Positions 9,136-23,014 of a stretch of DNA of 64,000 bases are shown here, piece by piece. A model generated the notes under the pieces. The model worked only from the letters and a program-made list of their open reading frames with translations, was not told the origin of the DNA and did not search any database. A program made the translations under genes and the position numbers. Position 1 is the stretch's first letter; each line of letters starts with the position of its first letter. The stretch lies in NCBI RefSeq assembly GCF_000185305.1, contig NZ_GL622200.1, positions 1,941,760 through 2,005,759 on the forward strand, given 5' to 3'. The DNA is from Aggregatibacter segnis ATCC 33393 (GTDB lineage: Bacteria > Pseudomonadota > Gammaproteobacteria > Enterobacterales > Pasteurellaceae).

Positions 9136-9345
9136 TTATTTCACCGAAGACTTTACGCTAGTACCTGTTGCCGCTTGTGTTTTTTCATCCATTTTGACAC
9201 TGATATTGTGATCTACTACCACATTCATGTTGATAGTGATACCTTCTTTAGGCGTATCCAGCTGAATCGTTGGGGTACAAGCTACAAGCACAAAACAAAG
9301 CAATAAGCAAAAAAAGTGCGGTGATTTTTTCAGGTGTTTTTTCAT
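9136..9345 (-). CDS. ynbE: YnbE-family outer-membrane lipoprotein
   Basis: A 69-residue protein with a signal peptide and lipobox LVAC (C23), then the family signature PTIQLDTPKEGITINMNVVVDHNI, close to E. coli YnbE (APKEPITINMNVKIEHEI). In E. coli YnbE works with the AsmA-like protein YdbH as a bridge for phospholipid transport between the membranes. The start overlaps the ydbH stop by 4 bases (ATGA), so they are coupled. The third partner, ydbL, is not next to it here. Confidence 0.87.
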   Translation of the reverse strand: MKKHLKKSPHFFCLLLCFVLVACTPTIQLDTPKEGITINMNVVVDHNISVKMDEKTQAATGTSVKSSVK

Positions 9346-12068
9346 TTTTCTAACTGCCGATAAAGTCGATGTTGTAATTTTTGTTCAAATTGCGAGCCGT
9401 AGTCTATCATGTCCCACAACTCAAACATATTTTCTCTATGCATATAATTTAAAGTTATTGGATGATGGCTTTGCTTAGTAGGATTAAACCCATTGATAGT
9501 CGCACGTAATGTCATTTGCCCATTCGGCGCTAAATCAATGGAAGCCTGAGAACCGTTTAATTCCAATTCTTTAAGTAAATCCACCAAAATACCTTCTGTC
9601 CAACCACCTTTTTTTAAGCCATCCACAACACTCTCATTCACTTTAAGGTGTAATTTACCCACTTGCTCTAATGTACCATTACAAATCAAACACGTTTTAT
9701 GTCCCAACCAAAAAGGAAATGTTGCATTTGCCCGTCCGTTTAAACTCAACTGATTATACTGCGCCATTTCTAGCACTTGTGCTAAGTCAATATTTTTAAA
9801 GGAAAGCAATGCCATTTGTCGCTGAGGAAAATTCAACTTATCTACTGTTAATTCTCCATCAAACAAACCTATTTTTACCTTACTTAAAGTTAACGGATGA
9901 TGCTCTGAATAAGGATAAGTGCCGAATATATCAAACGTTCCATTATGTGTTGTCAGCGCCCCTATTCTCATATTTTTAACAGAAAAGTTAATCGGGTGGT
10001 TTGATTTAAGCTGTAATTTAAGGTTTTGATAATTCAAAGGAAAAGAAATATTAAGTCCCTCAATTTCACCATCCGGCATGGTGATTTTACCATGGTGTAA
10101 ATTTAATATACCGGTCATGGCAATACCGCCACCATTAATAACAAAATCACTTTCGCCTTTAATGCTGCCTTGGTGGATAATCCATTCCCATTGTTGCGGA
10201 AACAAGGATTGGAAAACTTTCGCAGATTGTTCCTTCCAACTAATTTTTCCGCTAAGCACATTATTTTCATATGTTGCAAGCAAATCTAGCGGACCAAGTG
10301 AACCCGCTTTTAAATCCCCTGCAGCACTAAAGTGATCGATGCTTTTTCCATCAATCCCTAAACCAAAAACCGGTTTTTCAAACCGTCCACCATAGGCAAA
10401 TTCAATCCAGTCGGTTTTTGCTTGCATCAATCCTCGAATGTGTTGTTTTTCGTAATTCCAACGTAAACGATCTTTCAGCTCTAAAGAAAGAGGTGCCATT
10501 TTGACGCCATCAATACTCACTTTTCCAGAATGCGCAAAAAGTTGGTTAAGCTCAATATGATCCCCCTCCCAAAAACCAATACCTTTCATATTTACCGGCG
10601 TCTTTAAAGATTTCCACAGCGCATCACCTTCAATTGTCCAATCCCAACGATTTGCTGCCTGCAATTCAGCTACACGAAGTTTTTGTCGTTCATCACGTAA
10701 TTCAAAAATTGTTTTAATACCGGCAATAAACTCATGTGCCAGCCCATCTAATTTCAAATCCAATTGTTCAAATTGCGGTGTAAAGCCCTGTAATGTTGCT
10801 TGTAATCGACCTTCTAAACCATAACGTCCAACTAAAACATCATCTAAAGGCACTCTCACATGAATTTTTGAGTCAGGTTGTAAATTATCCATTTTAAAAA
10901 TAGAGCCGGGATAAAAACGTAATAAAGGTAAATCAAGGTCACCACCAATGTGATATTTCAAGTTAGTTTGCGCCACAGTATTGTTATAACGTAAATCCCC
11001 TCGAGTCGTCAGATCAAAGAAAAACGCATTCTTCTTTTCACCGCCACCAATCTCACCATTTTTACCTGAAATAACAATTTCCCCTTTGCCTTGTTCACCA
11101 AAGGTTTGCAATATAACGTTTAAATCTAAGCCTAAAGGTAACCAACCTTCTTGTGGCTTACGAGCAGCCAAACCCAAGAAGCCTTTTATCGGCTGATACC
11201 CATCAAACGTCCAATAAAAAGTCCCCCAAGAAATATCCAATCCCTTCTCCGTAAAAGTAAAAGGAATATCAAGCAAGGGCGCGTTTCGGGTCAAATCTTG
11301 GGCTGTTATTTTCCCCTCATCCCCATTCCAAACAAATTGAAGATGTCCTTTTTCTACCGTCCATTGCGAATTCTGCCAATCCAGAATAATGTCTCCCTGT
11401 GAAGGTGGCTGCCATAATTCATCATTAAGTTGCAATGTGAAATTTAAATGATAGTTCTCTGTGGTAGAGGGTTGAAAATCCGTTTGTCCATGCCATTGAA
11501 AGGAGGAATATTGACGAACAAGAGTAGAATGATGTTCTAATATCAGTCCCTCATCCGTTCTCGCATTTGTATGAAGCTTCAGTTGTTCAGCATCATAATG
11601 CGCGGTTACTGACATATCAGAAGAAATCAATTGATGTAACATTGGCTGTTGTATTTCATCCAGCCCTTTAATGCGTAAATGTTCAATAACCAATTCACTA
11701 TCAGGAATAATGTCAAAAAGTGCGGTCAATTTTGACGGTGTTTTTGACTCTTCACTCACTGGCAAATGCTCAAAACAAGCATAATCCACTACCGCATTTT
11801 CCACCTCAAGACGAGGCGGCCACCAATTCAAACGAACATTTTGTAACGTAGTAAGTGTGCATTCTGAGGTAGCCAACTGTAATTCAGAAAGTTGTAGTTC
11901 ACTACTTTGCATCAACCATTGATCTGAAAGCTGTAAACGGTATTCAGGCAATAAAAAATGGTTAGCCATTTGTTCTACCTGTTTGGGCGTCAACCACCAT
12001 GGCAGAGAGCACACCCCAACCACTAACACAAATAAAACAAACAAGGCATATCGCCACCATTTTTTCAT
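9342..12068 (-). CDS. ydbH: YdbH-family AsmA-like intermembrane phospholipid transport protein
   Basis: A 908-residue envelope protein with one N-terminal membrane helix (WWRYALFVLFVLVVGVCSLPWW) and a very long beta-rich periplasmic body. The C-terminal part (GGIAMTGILNLHHGKITMPDGEIEGLNISFPL, here spanning about residues 690-720, and the later LNGRANATFP segment) is typical of YdbH. The family belongs to the AsmA/TamB/YhdP repeating beta-groove group that carries phospholipids to the outer membrane. I chose the ATG at 12068 (MKKWWRYA); an open frame runs 48 codons further up but looks non-coding and contains an uptake sequence. E. coli YdbH is 879 residues. Confidence 0.85.
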   Translation of the reverse strand: MKKWWRYALFVLFVLVVGVCSLPWWLTPKQVEQMANHFLLPEYRLQLSDQWLMQSSELQLSELQLATSECTLTTLQNVRLNWWPPRLEVENAVVDYACFEHLPVSEESKTPSKLTALFDIIPDSELVIEHLRIKGLDEIQQPMLHQLISSDMSVTAHYDAEQLKLHTNARTDEGLILEHHSTLVRQYSSFQWHGQTDFQPSTTENYHLNFTLQLNDELWQPPSQGDIILDWQNSQWTVEKGHLQFVWNGDEGKITAQDLTRNAPLLDIPFTFTEKGLDISWGTFYWTFDGYQPIKGFLGLAARKPQEGWLPLGLDLNVILQTFGEQGKGEIVISGKNGEIGGGEKKNAFFFDLTTRGDLRYNNTVAQTNLKYHIGGDLDLPLLRFYPGSIFKMDNLQPDSKIHVRVPLDDVLVGRYGLEGRLQATLQGFTPQFEQLDLKLDGLAHEFIAGIKTIFELRDERQKLRVAELQAANRWDWTIEGDALWKSLKTPVNMKGIGFWEGDHIELNQLFAHSGKVSIDGVKMAPLSLELKDRLRWNYEKQHIRGLMQAKTDWIEFAYGGRFEKPVFGLGIDGKSIDHFSAAGDLKAGSLGPLDLLATYENNVLSGKISWKEQSAKVFQSLFPQQWEWIIHQGSIKGESDFVINGGGIAMTGILNLHHGKITMPDGEIEGLNISFPLNYQNLKLQLKSNHPINFSVKNMRIGALTTHNGTFDIFGTYPYSEHHPLTLSKVKIGLFDGELTVDKLNFPQRQMALLSFKNIDLAQVLEMAQYNQLSLNGRANATFPFWLGHKTCLICNGTLEQVGKLHLKVNESVVDGLKKGGWTEGILVDLLKELELNGSQASIDLAPNGQMTLRATINGFNPTKQSHHPITLNYMHRENMFELWDMIDYGSQFEQKLQHRLYRQLEK

Positions 12069-12319
12069 TACAATCTCATATAACATTTTAATAGCCACGC
12101 AGGCAAAACCACTGTTCTCGACACATTCTAACGGAATATTGCAGTGAAAAACACGGTAAAAACCTACCGCACTTTCTCTCTCTCTTCTTAACATCCATAA
12201 TAAAAAGCACAAAGATTATTCTCACTTACGGCAAAACCTTAGAAACGTTAAATGGATCACGTTCATTAAATTTATTTTAGTTATAATTATTTGATTATTT
12301 TTCTAAGGAGGAAATACAA

Positions 12320-12991
12320 ATGGAATCAAAACAAATTGCACATTATATTGATCATACCGCACTAACCGCGGAAAAAACCGAAGCAGATATTTTGAAACTT
12401 TGTGATGAGGCTATTGCCCACCAATTCTTTTCTGTATGCATTAATTCTGGTTACATTCCTTTAGCAAAACAAAAATTAGCACATTCCAATGTAAAAATCT
12501 GTACCGTTGTAGGATTTCCGCTGGGTGCCAATTTAACTTCAGTAAAAGCGTTTGAAACAGAACAGGCCATTGCTGCCGGCGCAAATGAAATTGATATGGT
12601 AATTAACGTTGGCTGGATTAAATCGGGAAAATGGCAAGCGGTACAAGAAGATATTCAAGGTGTTCTTAATGCCTGTCATGGCGTACCACTAAAAGTAATT
12701 CTGGAAACTTGCTTGCTTACCAAAGAAGAAATTGTCCGTGCTTGTGAAATTTGTAAAGCATTGCAAGTGGCTTTTGTTAAAACCTCTACTGGCTTCAACA
12801 AAGGTGGAGCTACCGTAGAAGATGTTACACTAATGAAACAAACTGTAGGCAATATTGGTGTTAAAGCCTCCGGCGGTATTCGTGATACACAAACAGCATT
12901 AGCCATGATAAATGCCGGCGCAACTCGTATTGGGGCCAGTGCGGGTATTGCTATCGTAAACGGATTAAAAGATACAGACACTGGTTATTAA
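12320..12991 (+). CDS. deoC: Deoxyribose-phosphate aldolase
   Basis: DeoC cleaves 2-deoxyribose 5-phosphate to glyceraldehyde 3-phosphate and acetaldehyde in deoxynucleoside breakdown. The 223-residue class I aldolase carries the Schiff-base lysine in VAFVKTSTGF near residue 152 and the second active lysine in VKASGGIR near residue 181, with IDHTAL near the start. The strong ribosome site AAGGAGG precedes the ATG. It stands alone here, without deoA, deoB or deoD. The 250 bases upstream hold the promoter and one uptake sequence near 12168. Confidence 0.95.
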   Translation: MESKQIAHYIDHTALTAEKTEADILKLCDEAIAHQFFSVCINSGYIPLAKQKLAHSNVKICTVVGFPLGANLTSVKAFETEQAIAAGANEIDMVINVGWIKSGKWQAVQEDIQGVLNACHGVPLKVILETCLLTKEEIVRACEICKALQVAFVKTSTGFNKGGATVEDVTLMKQTVGNIGVKASGGIRDTQTALAMINAGATRIGASAGIAIVNGLKDTDTGY

Positions 12992-13002
12992 GTAAAAATA
13001 AA

Positions 13003-13051
13003 AAATCTGCATTCTAAATAACAAAGTAATTCGATTCTAGAATGCAGATTT
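13003..13051 (-). terminator. Terminator of the atp operon (shared with deoC)
   Basis: Perfect 14-base inverted repeat, AAATCTGCATTCTA (13003-13016) and TAGAATGCAGATTT (13038-13051), between the converging deoC and atpC stops. The T-run lies on the atpC side, so it mainly ends atp transcription. Confidence 0.75.
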
Positions 13052-13077
13052 AATACAGGTTTTAAAGTGCGGTGAAA

Positions 13078-13506
13078 TTAGCGTTTAGATTTCACTAACT
13101 TCTCAGTAAGTTCGTAAGCACGAAGTTTTGCCAATTCTTTAGAAAGTTTAGACATTAACAATTCGTAATCAGCATCATGGTGATGTTGATGAATGTTTTC
13201 TTCCGCACGTTTCTTAGCAGCAAGAATACGCTCGCTATCAAGCTCTTGACCACGAATTGCGACATCCGCAAGAACAGTCACAATCGTTGGTTGAACTTCT
13301 AAAAAGCCGCCGGAAACATAGATAACTTCTTCGTTATCATTTTCTAAAGTAAATTTAACAATACCTGGCTTGATTGCTGTCAATAAAGGGGTATGCCCCG
13401 GTAAAACACCGAGCTCACCCTCAATACCTGTTGCTTGAACACTTTTCACGTTGCCGGAAAAGATTTTTTGTTCTGCACTTACGACTGTTAAATTAAATGT
13501 TGCCAT
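13078..13506 (-). CDS. atpC: ATP synthase F1 epsilon subunit
   Basis: The epsilon subunit belongs to the central stalk and inhibits ATP hydrolysis. The 142-residue product starts [18 protein letters not shown], then [19 protein letters not shown] near residue 30 and the C-terminal helical hairpin rich in Lys, Glu and His ([20 protein letters not shown]). I placed the start at 13506; the frame opens five codons earlier. It is the last gene of the leftward atpIBEFHAGDC operon. Confidence 0.96.
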   Translation of the reverse strand: MATFNLTVVSAEQKIFSGNVKSVQATGIEGELGVLPGHTPLLTAIKPGIVKFTLENDNEEVIYVSGGFLEVQPTIVTVLADVAIRGQELDSERILAAKKRAEENIHQHHHDADYELLMSKLSKELAKLRAYELTEKLVKSKR

Positions 13507-13547
13507 GTTTTTCTCCTTCAAGTTTGATATGCATCAGCTTGAAGTGA

Positions 13548-15807
<2,260 letters not shown>

Positions 15808-15822
15808 CTTATTTCTCCGTTA

Positions 15823-17364
15823 CTACCAAGCACTATTAGCTTTGAAACTATCTAAAATACCTTTTAATGTATCTTTGATTTCATCATTATAGTTACCGGT
15901 TTTAGTAAGCTCTTGCATAAACTCGGCATAATTACGATTTGCATAATCTAGAAGTGCAGTTTCAAAACTTGCAATTTTAGATAACTCAACATCGTCTAAA
16001 TAACCAAATTCAACCGCAAATAACACTACTGCTTGCTCAGCAACAGAAAGCGGAGAAAATTGTTTTTGTTTCAACAATTCGGTTACTTTTTCACCATGAG
16101 AAAGTTGTTTACGGGTTGCATCATCAAGATCTGAAGCAAACTGAGCAAATGCCGCTAATTCACGATATTGTGCAAGTGCAGTACGAATACCACCCGCAAG
16201 TTTCTTAATAACTTTAGTTTGTGCAGAACCACCTACACGAGAAACAGAAATACCCGGGTTCACCGCAGGACGAATACCTGAGTTAAACAAGTTAGATTCT
16301 AAGAAAATCTGACCATCGGTAATAGAAATCACGTTAGTAGGAACGAATGCAGAAACGTCACCCGCTTGAGTTTCAATAATTGGAAGAGCAGTTAAAGAAC
16401 CGGTTTTTCCTTTTACTTCACCTTTGGTGAATTTTTCTACGTATTCTTCATTTACACGAGAAGCACGTTCAAGCAAACGTGAGTGTAAGTAGAATACGTC
16501 ACCTGGATATGCCTCACGACCTGGTGGACGACGTAATAATAAGGAAATTTGACGATAAGCAACCGCTTGTTTAGAAAGATCATCATAAACGATTAATGCA
16601 TCTTCACCACGATCACGGAAATATTCACCCATTGCACAGCCGGCATAAGGTGCTAAATATTGCAATGCTGCAGATTCAGATGCAGACGCAGCAACGACGA
16701 TAGTGTTAGCTAGTGCGCCATGTTCTTCTAATTTACGTACTACGTTAGCAATAGTTGATGCTTTTTGACCAATCGCAACATAGATACATTTAATACCTGA
16801 GTTACGTTGGTTAATGATGGCATCAATCGCTAATGCTGTTTTACCGGTTTGACGGTCACCGATAATCAATTCACGTTGACCACGACCGATTGGTACCATG
16901 GAGTCAACCGCTTTATAACCGGTTTGTACAGGTTGATCAACGGATTTACGTTCAATTACACCTGGGGCGATAACTTCAACCGGAGAGAAACCGTCATTTT
17001 CAATTTCACCTTTACCATCAATTGGTTGACCAAGCGTGTTTACAACACGACCTAATAAACCGCGACCAACCGGTACTTCAAGAATACGGCCAGTACATTG
17101 AACTTCCATTCCTTCAGCAAGATCTGCATAAGGTCCCATTACCACAGCACCAACAGAATCTCTTTCTAAGTTTAATGCCATCGCGTAACGATTACCCGGA
17201 AGTGCAATCATCTCCCCTTGCATTACTTCGCTTAACCCATGAATACGAATAATACCATCGCTTACAGAAACGATTGTACCCGTATTACGCGCTTCACTTT
17301 CTACATTAAACTGAGCAATGCGTTTTTTTATTAATTCACTAATTTCAGTTGAATTTAGTTGCAT
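15823..17364 (-). CDS. atpA: ATP synthase F1 alpha subunit
   Basis: The regulatory nucleotide-binding subunit of F1, 513 residues. The Walker A motif is [13 protein letters not shown] near residue 169, and the alpha signature [17 protein letters not shown] lies near residue 365. It begins [19 protein letters not shown]. It is placed between atpH and atpG, as in other F-type operons. Confidence 0.98.
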   Translation of the reverse strand: MQLNSTEISELIKKRIAQFNVESEARNTGTIVSVSDGIIRIHGLSEVMQGEMIALPGNRYAMALNLERDSVGAVVMGPYADLAEGMEVQCTGRILEVPVGRGLLGRVVNTLGQPIDGKGEIENDGFSPVEVIAPGVIERKSVDQPVQTGYKAVDSMVPIGRGQRELIIGDRQTGKTALAIDAIINQRNSGIKCIYVAIGQKASTIANVVRKLEEHGALANTIVVAASASESAALQYLAPYAGCAMGEYFRDRGEDALIVYDDLSKQAVAYRQISLLLRRPPGREAYPGDVFYLHSRLLERASRVNEEYVEKFTKGEVKGKTGSLTALPIIETQAGDVSAFVPTNVISITDGQIFLESNLFNSGIRPAVNPGISVSRVGGSAQTKVIKKLAGGIRTALAQYRELAAFAQFASDLDDATRKQLSHGEKVTELLKQKQFSPLSVAEQAVVLFAVEFGYLDDVELSKIASFETALLDYANRNYAEFMQELTKTGNYNDEIKDTLKGILDSFKANSAW

Positions 17365-17376
17365 TTTCTAATCCTC

Positions 17377-17925
17377 TTATAATTGCAACTCATTTGCTAA
17401 ACGGGCAAGTTGTCCACGACTACTTCCGTCAATCACAAAATCTTCTGTACGAATGATAACGCCAGCAATGAGCGAGCTATCAACGTTGCAATTTAACTTA
17501 ACTTTTTGGGCTAATCTTTTTTCCATTGCGGCAGCAATTTTTTCTTGTTGCATGGCGCTTAATGGTTGAGCCGATGTTACTTTAACTTCCGCAATAGCCT
17601 TATACTCTTCAACATAATGTTGAAATTCTTTAAAAACTTGCGGAAGGACAGTTAAACGCTTATTTTCAGCCATTAACCGAACTAAGTTTTGCCCATATTG
17701 ATCTAATTGTTCACCACAAATTGAGATCACCGTATCTGCTAGTTTTTGAGCTGAAAAAGAACTTGTTAAGTAACTTTGCATTGCTTCGTTTTTCACTAAC
17801 TCAGCAAGAAAACCTAACATTTCATTCCATTTTTCAACCGCACTTTTATCAGATCTACTTTGTTCAACGGCAAAATCAAACGCTGCTTTAGCATAAGGGC
17901 GAGCTATGGTAGTTAATTCTGACAT
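17377..17925 (-). CDS. atpH: ATP synthase F1 delta subunit
   Basis: The delta (OSCP-like) subunit caps F1 and links it to the b-subunit stator. The 182-residue product starts [19 protein letters not shown] and ends with [18 protein letters not shown], the family's C-terminal motif. I chose 17925; nine more codons are open upstream, but they overlap the atpF end and lack a better ribosome site. Confidence 0.95.
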   Translation of the reverse strand: MSELTTIARPYAKAAFDFAVEQSRSDKSAVEKWNEMLGFLAELVKNEAMQSYLTSSFSAQKLADTVISICGEQLDQYGQNLVRLMAENKRLTVLPQVFKEFQHYVEEYKAIAEVKVTSAQPLSAMQQEKIAAAMEKRLAQKVKLNCNVDSSLIAGVIIRTEDFVIDGSSRGQLARLANELQL

Positions 17926-17938
17926 AAGCTCAACCTTC

Positions 17939-18409
17939 TTATAGTTCTGCAACTAATTTATCAATAATGTCATTGTTGGCTGCTTCATCCACAGTACGCC
18001 CAACAATTTTTTCAGCACCTGCAATAGCCAAAGACGCAACTTTAATACGTAATTCTTCTTGAACACGTTTGCGCTCAGCCTCAACTTCTGCATAGCCTTG
18101 TTCAATAATTTTAGCTTTAAGTTCTTCGGCTTCTGCCTTCACTTCGTCTAAAACTTCATTGCGACGTTTATTGGCTAAATCTAAAATTTCTTGGGCTTGA
18201 ATTTTTGCTTGAGAAATTTCTTTTTCAACAAGCATTTTTGTATCTGCTTGTTCTTTTTTCGCCGCTTCAGCGGAAGCTAAAGCATTCGCAATTTGGCTTT
18301 GACGTTTTTCAATTGCATTAATAATTGGTGGCCAAACAAATTTCATGCAGAACCACACGAAAATTGCGAATGCAATAAGTTGACCAATCAATGTTGCATT
18401 TAAATTCAC
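17939..18409 (-). CDS. atpF: ATP synthase F0 subunit b
   Basis: The b subunit forms the peripheral stalk as a dimer. The 156-residue protein has one N-terminal membrane helix ([21 protein letters not shown]) and a long, charged, Ala-rich helix. It begins [10 protein letters not shown], as in Haemophilus and E. coli. It lies 49 bases after atpE. Confidence 0.97.
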   Translation of the reverse strand: MNLNATLIGQLIAFAIFVWFCMKFVWPPIINAIEKRQSQIANALASAEAAKKEQADTKMLVEKEISQAKIQAQEILDLANKRRNEVLDEVKAEAEELKAKIIEQGYAEVEAERKRVQEELRIKVASLAIAGAEKIVGRTVDEAANNDIIDKLVAEL

Positions 18410-18458
18410 AACGTCCTCCTTAATCTGCTTGTTTTACGTTGATAAGCAAATAAGGTGA

Positions 18459-18731
<273 letters not shown>

Positions 18732-18771
18732 TTAAGTTTAGCCCTAGAGCCGGTTAATAAAAAAAATAAAA

Positions 18772-19569
<798 letters not shown>

Positions 19570-19579
19570 TTATAAAAAA

Positions 19580-19954
19580 TTAAGACCTGTTAAGCAAAAA
19601 TGGAATAAGATTATTCAACATTAATGCCATAAAAAAACCTATAAAAAATAGAATAAATTCTTTTATAACCAACCATTTAAATGCTACAGCGATAAGAATA
19701 ATTGTTAAGTTAAATTTAACAAATTCCCCACGATAAAGTGCGGTCAGTTTTGTTGATAAATGTTGTTTGCGATAAAAAACCACATAAACAAAAAAACAAA
19801 AAGGTAAAAAAGCACAGAGAAATCCTAAACCAAAATCAACCGCACTTTTTCCATTCCAGAAAGCTAACAACACACTCAAAACGAGGATGATACCAATCTC
19901 TATTAGCATCGTTTTTTTATAACGATTTTTAGTCTGCGTTAAAACTCTGGACAT
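19580..19954 (-). CDS. atpI: ATP synthase protein I
   Basis: AtpI is a small membrane protein that helps assemble the c-ring and is not part of the mature enzyme. The 124-residue product has four hydrophobic segments. It starts MSRVLTQTKNRYK at 19954, seven codons inside the open frame, and leads the atp operon. Two uptake sequences lie within the gene (19738 and 19842 regions). The 108 bases upstream should hold the operon promoter. Confidence 0.9.
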   Translation of the reverse strand: MSRVLTQTKNRYKKTMLIEIGIILVLSVLLAFWNGKSAVDFGLGFLCAFLPFCFFVYVVFYRKQHLSTKLTALYRGEFVKFNLTIILIAVAFKWLVIKEFILFFIGFFMALMLNNLIPFLLNRS

Positions 19955-20062
19955 TATTTTACTTTTTATATGCAAAAACTGGCTAATTATACCTTTGAAC
20001 TAAAGAGATTCAACATAAAACAGTAAAAAAAGTGTTAAATAAATCACACTTTAAACAAATCA

Positions 20063-20692
20063 TCACAAAATGACGAGATGCCGCTCCCCGGTTAGTTCGG
20101 GAACCTCTAATTTAATGACATTTTTCACCTTAAATTGAGGATTTAATTCTTTCACTTCTTCTTCGTGATAAAGCCCCTTTAACGCATAAAATAATCCATC
20201 CGATTTAGGTAAATGATGACACCACTCCGTCATGTCTTTCAAGGACGCAAAAGCACGACTTAACACGCCATCAAATTGATGATCGGGATGGTAATCTTCT
20301 ACTCGGCTTAGTACCGGTTCTACATTAGTTAGCCCAAGCTCACGAATAGCATTACGAATAAAACTAATACGTTTACCTAAACTATCCAATAGAACAAACT
20401 GTTTTTGCGGATTAACGATGGCTAAAGGCAAACCAGGTAAGCCCGGGCCGGTGCCGACATCGATAAAACGGTTACCTTGTAAATAAGGGCTAACTACAAT
20501 ACTGTCTAAAATATGCTTAACCAACATTTCTTGCGGATCACGCACAGAAGTCAAGTTATATGCCTTATTCCATTTATCGAGCAATAAAACCAACTTAACT
20601 AATTGTTGTTGCTGTTGTTCTGTCACAGAAAGTGCGGTCTGTTTTAATAACGTTTTTAGTTTATCCGCCAACTGAATGTCTAAATTAGCCAT
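20063..20692 (-). CDS. rsmG: 16S rRNA (guanine(527)-N(7))-methyltransferase RsmG
   Basis: RsmG (GidB) methylates G527 of 16S rRNA using S-adenosylmethionine. The 209-residue protein has the cofactor motif [17 protein letters not shown] near residue 77 and [12 protein letters not shown] near residue 135. It overlaps the mnmG stop by one base and lies at the conserved mnmG-rsmG-atp position beside oriC. Confidence 0.96.
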   Translation of the reverse strand: MANLDIQLADKLKTLLKQTALSVTEQQQQQLVKLVLLLDKWNKAYNLTSVRDPQEMLVKHILDSIVVSPYLQGNRFIDVGTGPGLPGLPLAIVNPQKQFVLLDSLGKRISFIRNAIRELGLTNVEPVLSRVEDYHPDHQFDGVLSRAFASLKDMTEWCHHLPKSDGLFYALKGLYHEEEVKELNPQFKVKNVIKLEVPELTGERHLVIL

Positions 20693-22581
20693 TATTCACC
20701 ACGTTTTAGCATGCCTTGCTTTTTCAAATTCACCAAAATAATGGAAATCGCCGCCGGCGTAATACCGGAAATACGGCTAGCTTGTCCGATAGATACCGGG
20801 CGGTGTTGTTCCAGTTTGATACGAACTTCGTTAGATAATCCCGCAACTTTAGAATAATCAAAATTCGGCGGTATAGCTGTATTTTCGTGGCGTTTTTGTT
20901 TTTCGATTTCGTCTTGCTGATGTTCGATATATCCTTGATATTTAATCGAAATTTCCACTTGTTCAATCGCTTCTTTATCGGCCATCGGCGGTTGAAACGG
21001 CGTAAGTGCGGTCAAAATTTGATAATTTATTTCCGGGCGACGCAATAAATCTTCACCACTGGCTTCACGCACCAACGGACTGCCTAATACTTGATTGGCT
21101 TCTTCTAAATATTCTGAACGCGGATGTAACCAAATACTGCGTAAACGCTGACGTTCTTGTTCAATATTTTCCATTTTCTGATTGAAACGTGCCCAGCGAG
21201 CTTCATCAATTAACCCTAATTCATGGGCAATCGGTGTCAAACGAATGTCGGCATTATCTTCACGCAATAACAAACGATATTCCGCTCGGGAGGTGAATAC
21301 GCGATAAGGTTCTTTGGTGCCAAGCGTGCAAAGATCATCCACCAACACGCCCATGTAAGCCTGATCACGACGTGGGAACCAAACCTCTTTTTCTTGCACA
21401 TAAAGACCCGCGTTAATTCCTGCTAACAAACCTTGAGAAGCAGCCTCTTCATAACCGGTCGTCCCGTTAATTTGACCGGCAAAGAATAAACCTTGAATGG
21501 ATTTGGTTTCTAACGTTGGTTTTAAATCACGCGGGTCAAAATAATCATATTCAATGGCATAACCGGGCTTAATAATGCGCGCATTTTCCAACCCTTTCAT
21601 GGAATTCACAATGCCCATTTGTACGTCAAATGGTAAACTGGTGGAAATCCCGTTTGGATAAATTTCATTTGTGGTTAAACCTTCCGGTTCTAAATAAATT
21701 TGATGCGAATTACGATCAGCAAAACGCATCACTTTATCTTCGATAGATGGGCAATAACGCGGACCAATTCCTTCGATCACTCCCGTGTACATTGGGCTGC
21801 GATCTAAATTATTACGGATAACTTCATGCGTTTTTTCATTCGTGTGTGTAATAAAACACGGAATTTGGCGAGGATGCTGATCAACGGATCCCATGAAAGA
21901 AAATATCGGCAACTCTGCATCGCCATGCTGTTCGGCAAGCACGGAAAAATCAATAGTACGTGCATCAATACGTGGTGGTGTTCCGGTTTTTAAACGATCT
22001 ACACGTAAACCAAGATCTCTTAAACGATGAGAGAGAGTAACAGAAGCCGGATCCCCCGCACGTCCCCCTTCGTAATTTTCTAAACCAATGTGGATCTTAC
22101 CGGCTAAGAACGTGCCGGCAGTTAAAATTACTGATTTCGCATGAAATTTCAGTCCCATTTTCGTCACGACACCGGTAGCACGATCTTGCTCGACTAAAAT
22201 ATCACTAACTTCTTGTTGGAAAATATCTAAATTCGGTTGGTTTTCAAGGGCTATTCTTACAGCCTGACGATACAACACACGATCTGCCTGTGCACGTGTT
22301 GCCCGTACAGCAGGGCCTTTGCTGCTATTCAGTGTACGAAATTGAATTCCCGCCTGATCTGCCGCTGTTGCCATTAAACCGCCCATGGCATCAATTTCTC
22401 TTACTAAATGGCCTTTTCCTATTCCGCCAATTGCCGGATTACAAGACATTTGTCCTAGGGTATCGACATTATGCGTAAGTAATAGGGTTTTTAATCCCAT
22501 ACGAGCAGGCGCCAATGCGGCTTCAGTCCCTGCATGACCGCCACCGATCACGATGACATCATAGGTTTCAGTGTAAAACAT
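20692..22581 (-). CDS. mnmG: tRNA uridine 5-carboxymethylaminomethyl modification enzyme MnmG
   Basis: MnmG (GidA) works with MnmE to modify the wobble uridine (xm5U34) of several tRNAs. The 629-residue protein has the FAD-binding motif [13 protein letters not shown] near residue 10, and the typical [10 protein letters not shown] near residue 198 and [17 protein letters not shown] near residue 423. It is the gene bordering oriC, as in most gammaproteobacteria, and is transcribed away from it. Confidence 0.98.
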   Translation of the reverse strand: MFYTETYDVIVIGGGHAGTEAALAPARMGLKTLLLTHNVDTLGQMSCNPAIGGIGKGHLVREIDAMGGLMATAADQAGIQFRTLNSSKGPAVRATRAQADRVLYRQAVRIALENQPNLDIFQQEVSDILVEQDRATGVVTKMGLKFHAKSVILTAGTFLAGKIHIGLENYEGGRAGDPASVTLSHRLRDLGLRVDRLKTGTPPRIDARTIDFSVLAEQHGDAELPIFSFMGSVDQHPRQIPCFITHTNEKTHEVIRNNLDRSPMYTGVIEGIGPRYCPSIEDKVMRFADRNSHQIYLEPEGLTTNEIYPNGISTSLPFDVQMGIVNSMKGLENARIIKPGYAIEYDYFDPRDLKPTLETKSIQGLFFAGQINGTTGYEEAASQGLLAGINAGLYVQEKEVWFPRRDQAYMGVLVDDLCTLGTKEPYRVFTSRAEYRLLLREDNADIRLTPIAHELGLIDEARWARFNQKMENIEQERQRLRSIWLHPRSEYLEEANQVLGSPLVREASGEDLLRRPEINYQILTALTPFQPPMADKEAIEQVEISIKYQGYIEHQQDEIEKQKRHENTAIPPNFDYSKVAGLSNEVRIKLEQHRPVSIGQASRISGITPAAISIILVNLKKQGMLKRGE

Positions 22582-22591
22582 GATTATGAAT

Positions 22592-22815
22592 GATCTCTAT
22601 TTTGAATGAGGTACGGATCTTTTGATCCTTTAAAAAAATTGGTCGCTATTCTACTGAAAATCTTGTTTTGTTAAAAGGTCAGTTTCATTGAAAGAGAAAG
22701 ATAGATCGTAAAAAGGATCTCTCGTTAATAAAAATAAGATCTTTATATAAAGATCTATTTTATTATTACTATTATAAGGATCGATGAATAGCTTGAATAA
22801 GATCTTTTTTATTTT
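22592..22815. other. Duplex-unwinding region with GATCT 13-mer-like repeats
   Basis: AT-rich DNA with repeated GATC-plus-T/A-rich units: GATCTCTATTTTG at 22592, GATCTTTTGATCC at 22616, GATCTATTTTATT at 22752 and GATCTTTTTTATT at 22801. These resemble the E. coli L, M and R 13-mers (GATCTNTTNTTTT) where DnaA opens the duplex. Confidence 0.65.
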
Positions 22816-22880
22816 GTAAATGAAGAACATAGATCATTTTTAAAACTGTTAAGATCTTACTGATCTTACACATCAATTCT

Positions 22881-22980
22881 TGTGTATAACTTCGTGGTTT
22901 ATCCACAGTATGATCTTTCGAAAAACTTACCCATTTTATAAAAACAGATTTTTAACAATTTTATTTTAAGTTTATCCACA
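22881..22980. promoter_or_regulatory. Three perfect DnaA boxes
   Basis: TGTGTATAA at 22881-22889 (complement of TTATACACA), TTATCCACA at 22899-22907 and TTATCCACA at 22972-22980. All fit the consensus TTATNCACA. The first two are inverted and 9 bases apart; the third lies about 65 bases further toward mioC. Confidence 0.88.
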
Positions 22981-23014
22981 AGTGTTTTTTCTTATTAATT
23001 GATTTTTATGAAAA

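Larger units (their letters stand above)
22582..23014. other. oriC: Chromosomal replication origin oriC
   Basis: This 433-base gene-free stretch between mnmG and mioC has the position and layout of the gammaproteobacterial oriC. I count 13 GATC (Dam/SeqA) sites between 22592 and 22915, where about one is expected by chance. Repeats of the GATCT-T-rich 13-mer type lie on the mnmG side and three perfect DnaA boxes on the mioC side, the same polarity as in E. coli. mnmG runs away from it and mioC toward it. Confidence 0.92.

Noticed and set aside
12069..12212. 48-codon N-terminal extension of ydbH
   Set aside because: Contains an uptake sequence and poor coding text; MKKWWRYALF gives a proper signal anchor at the start.
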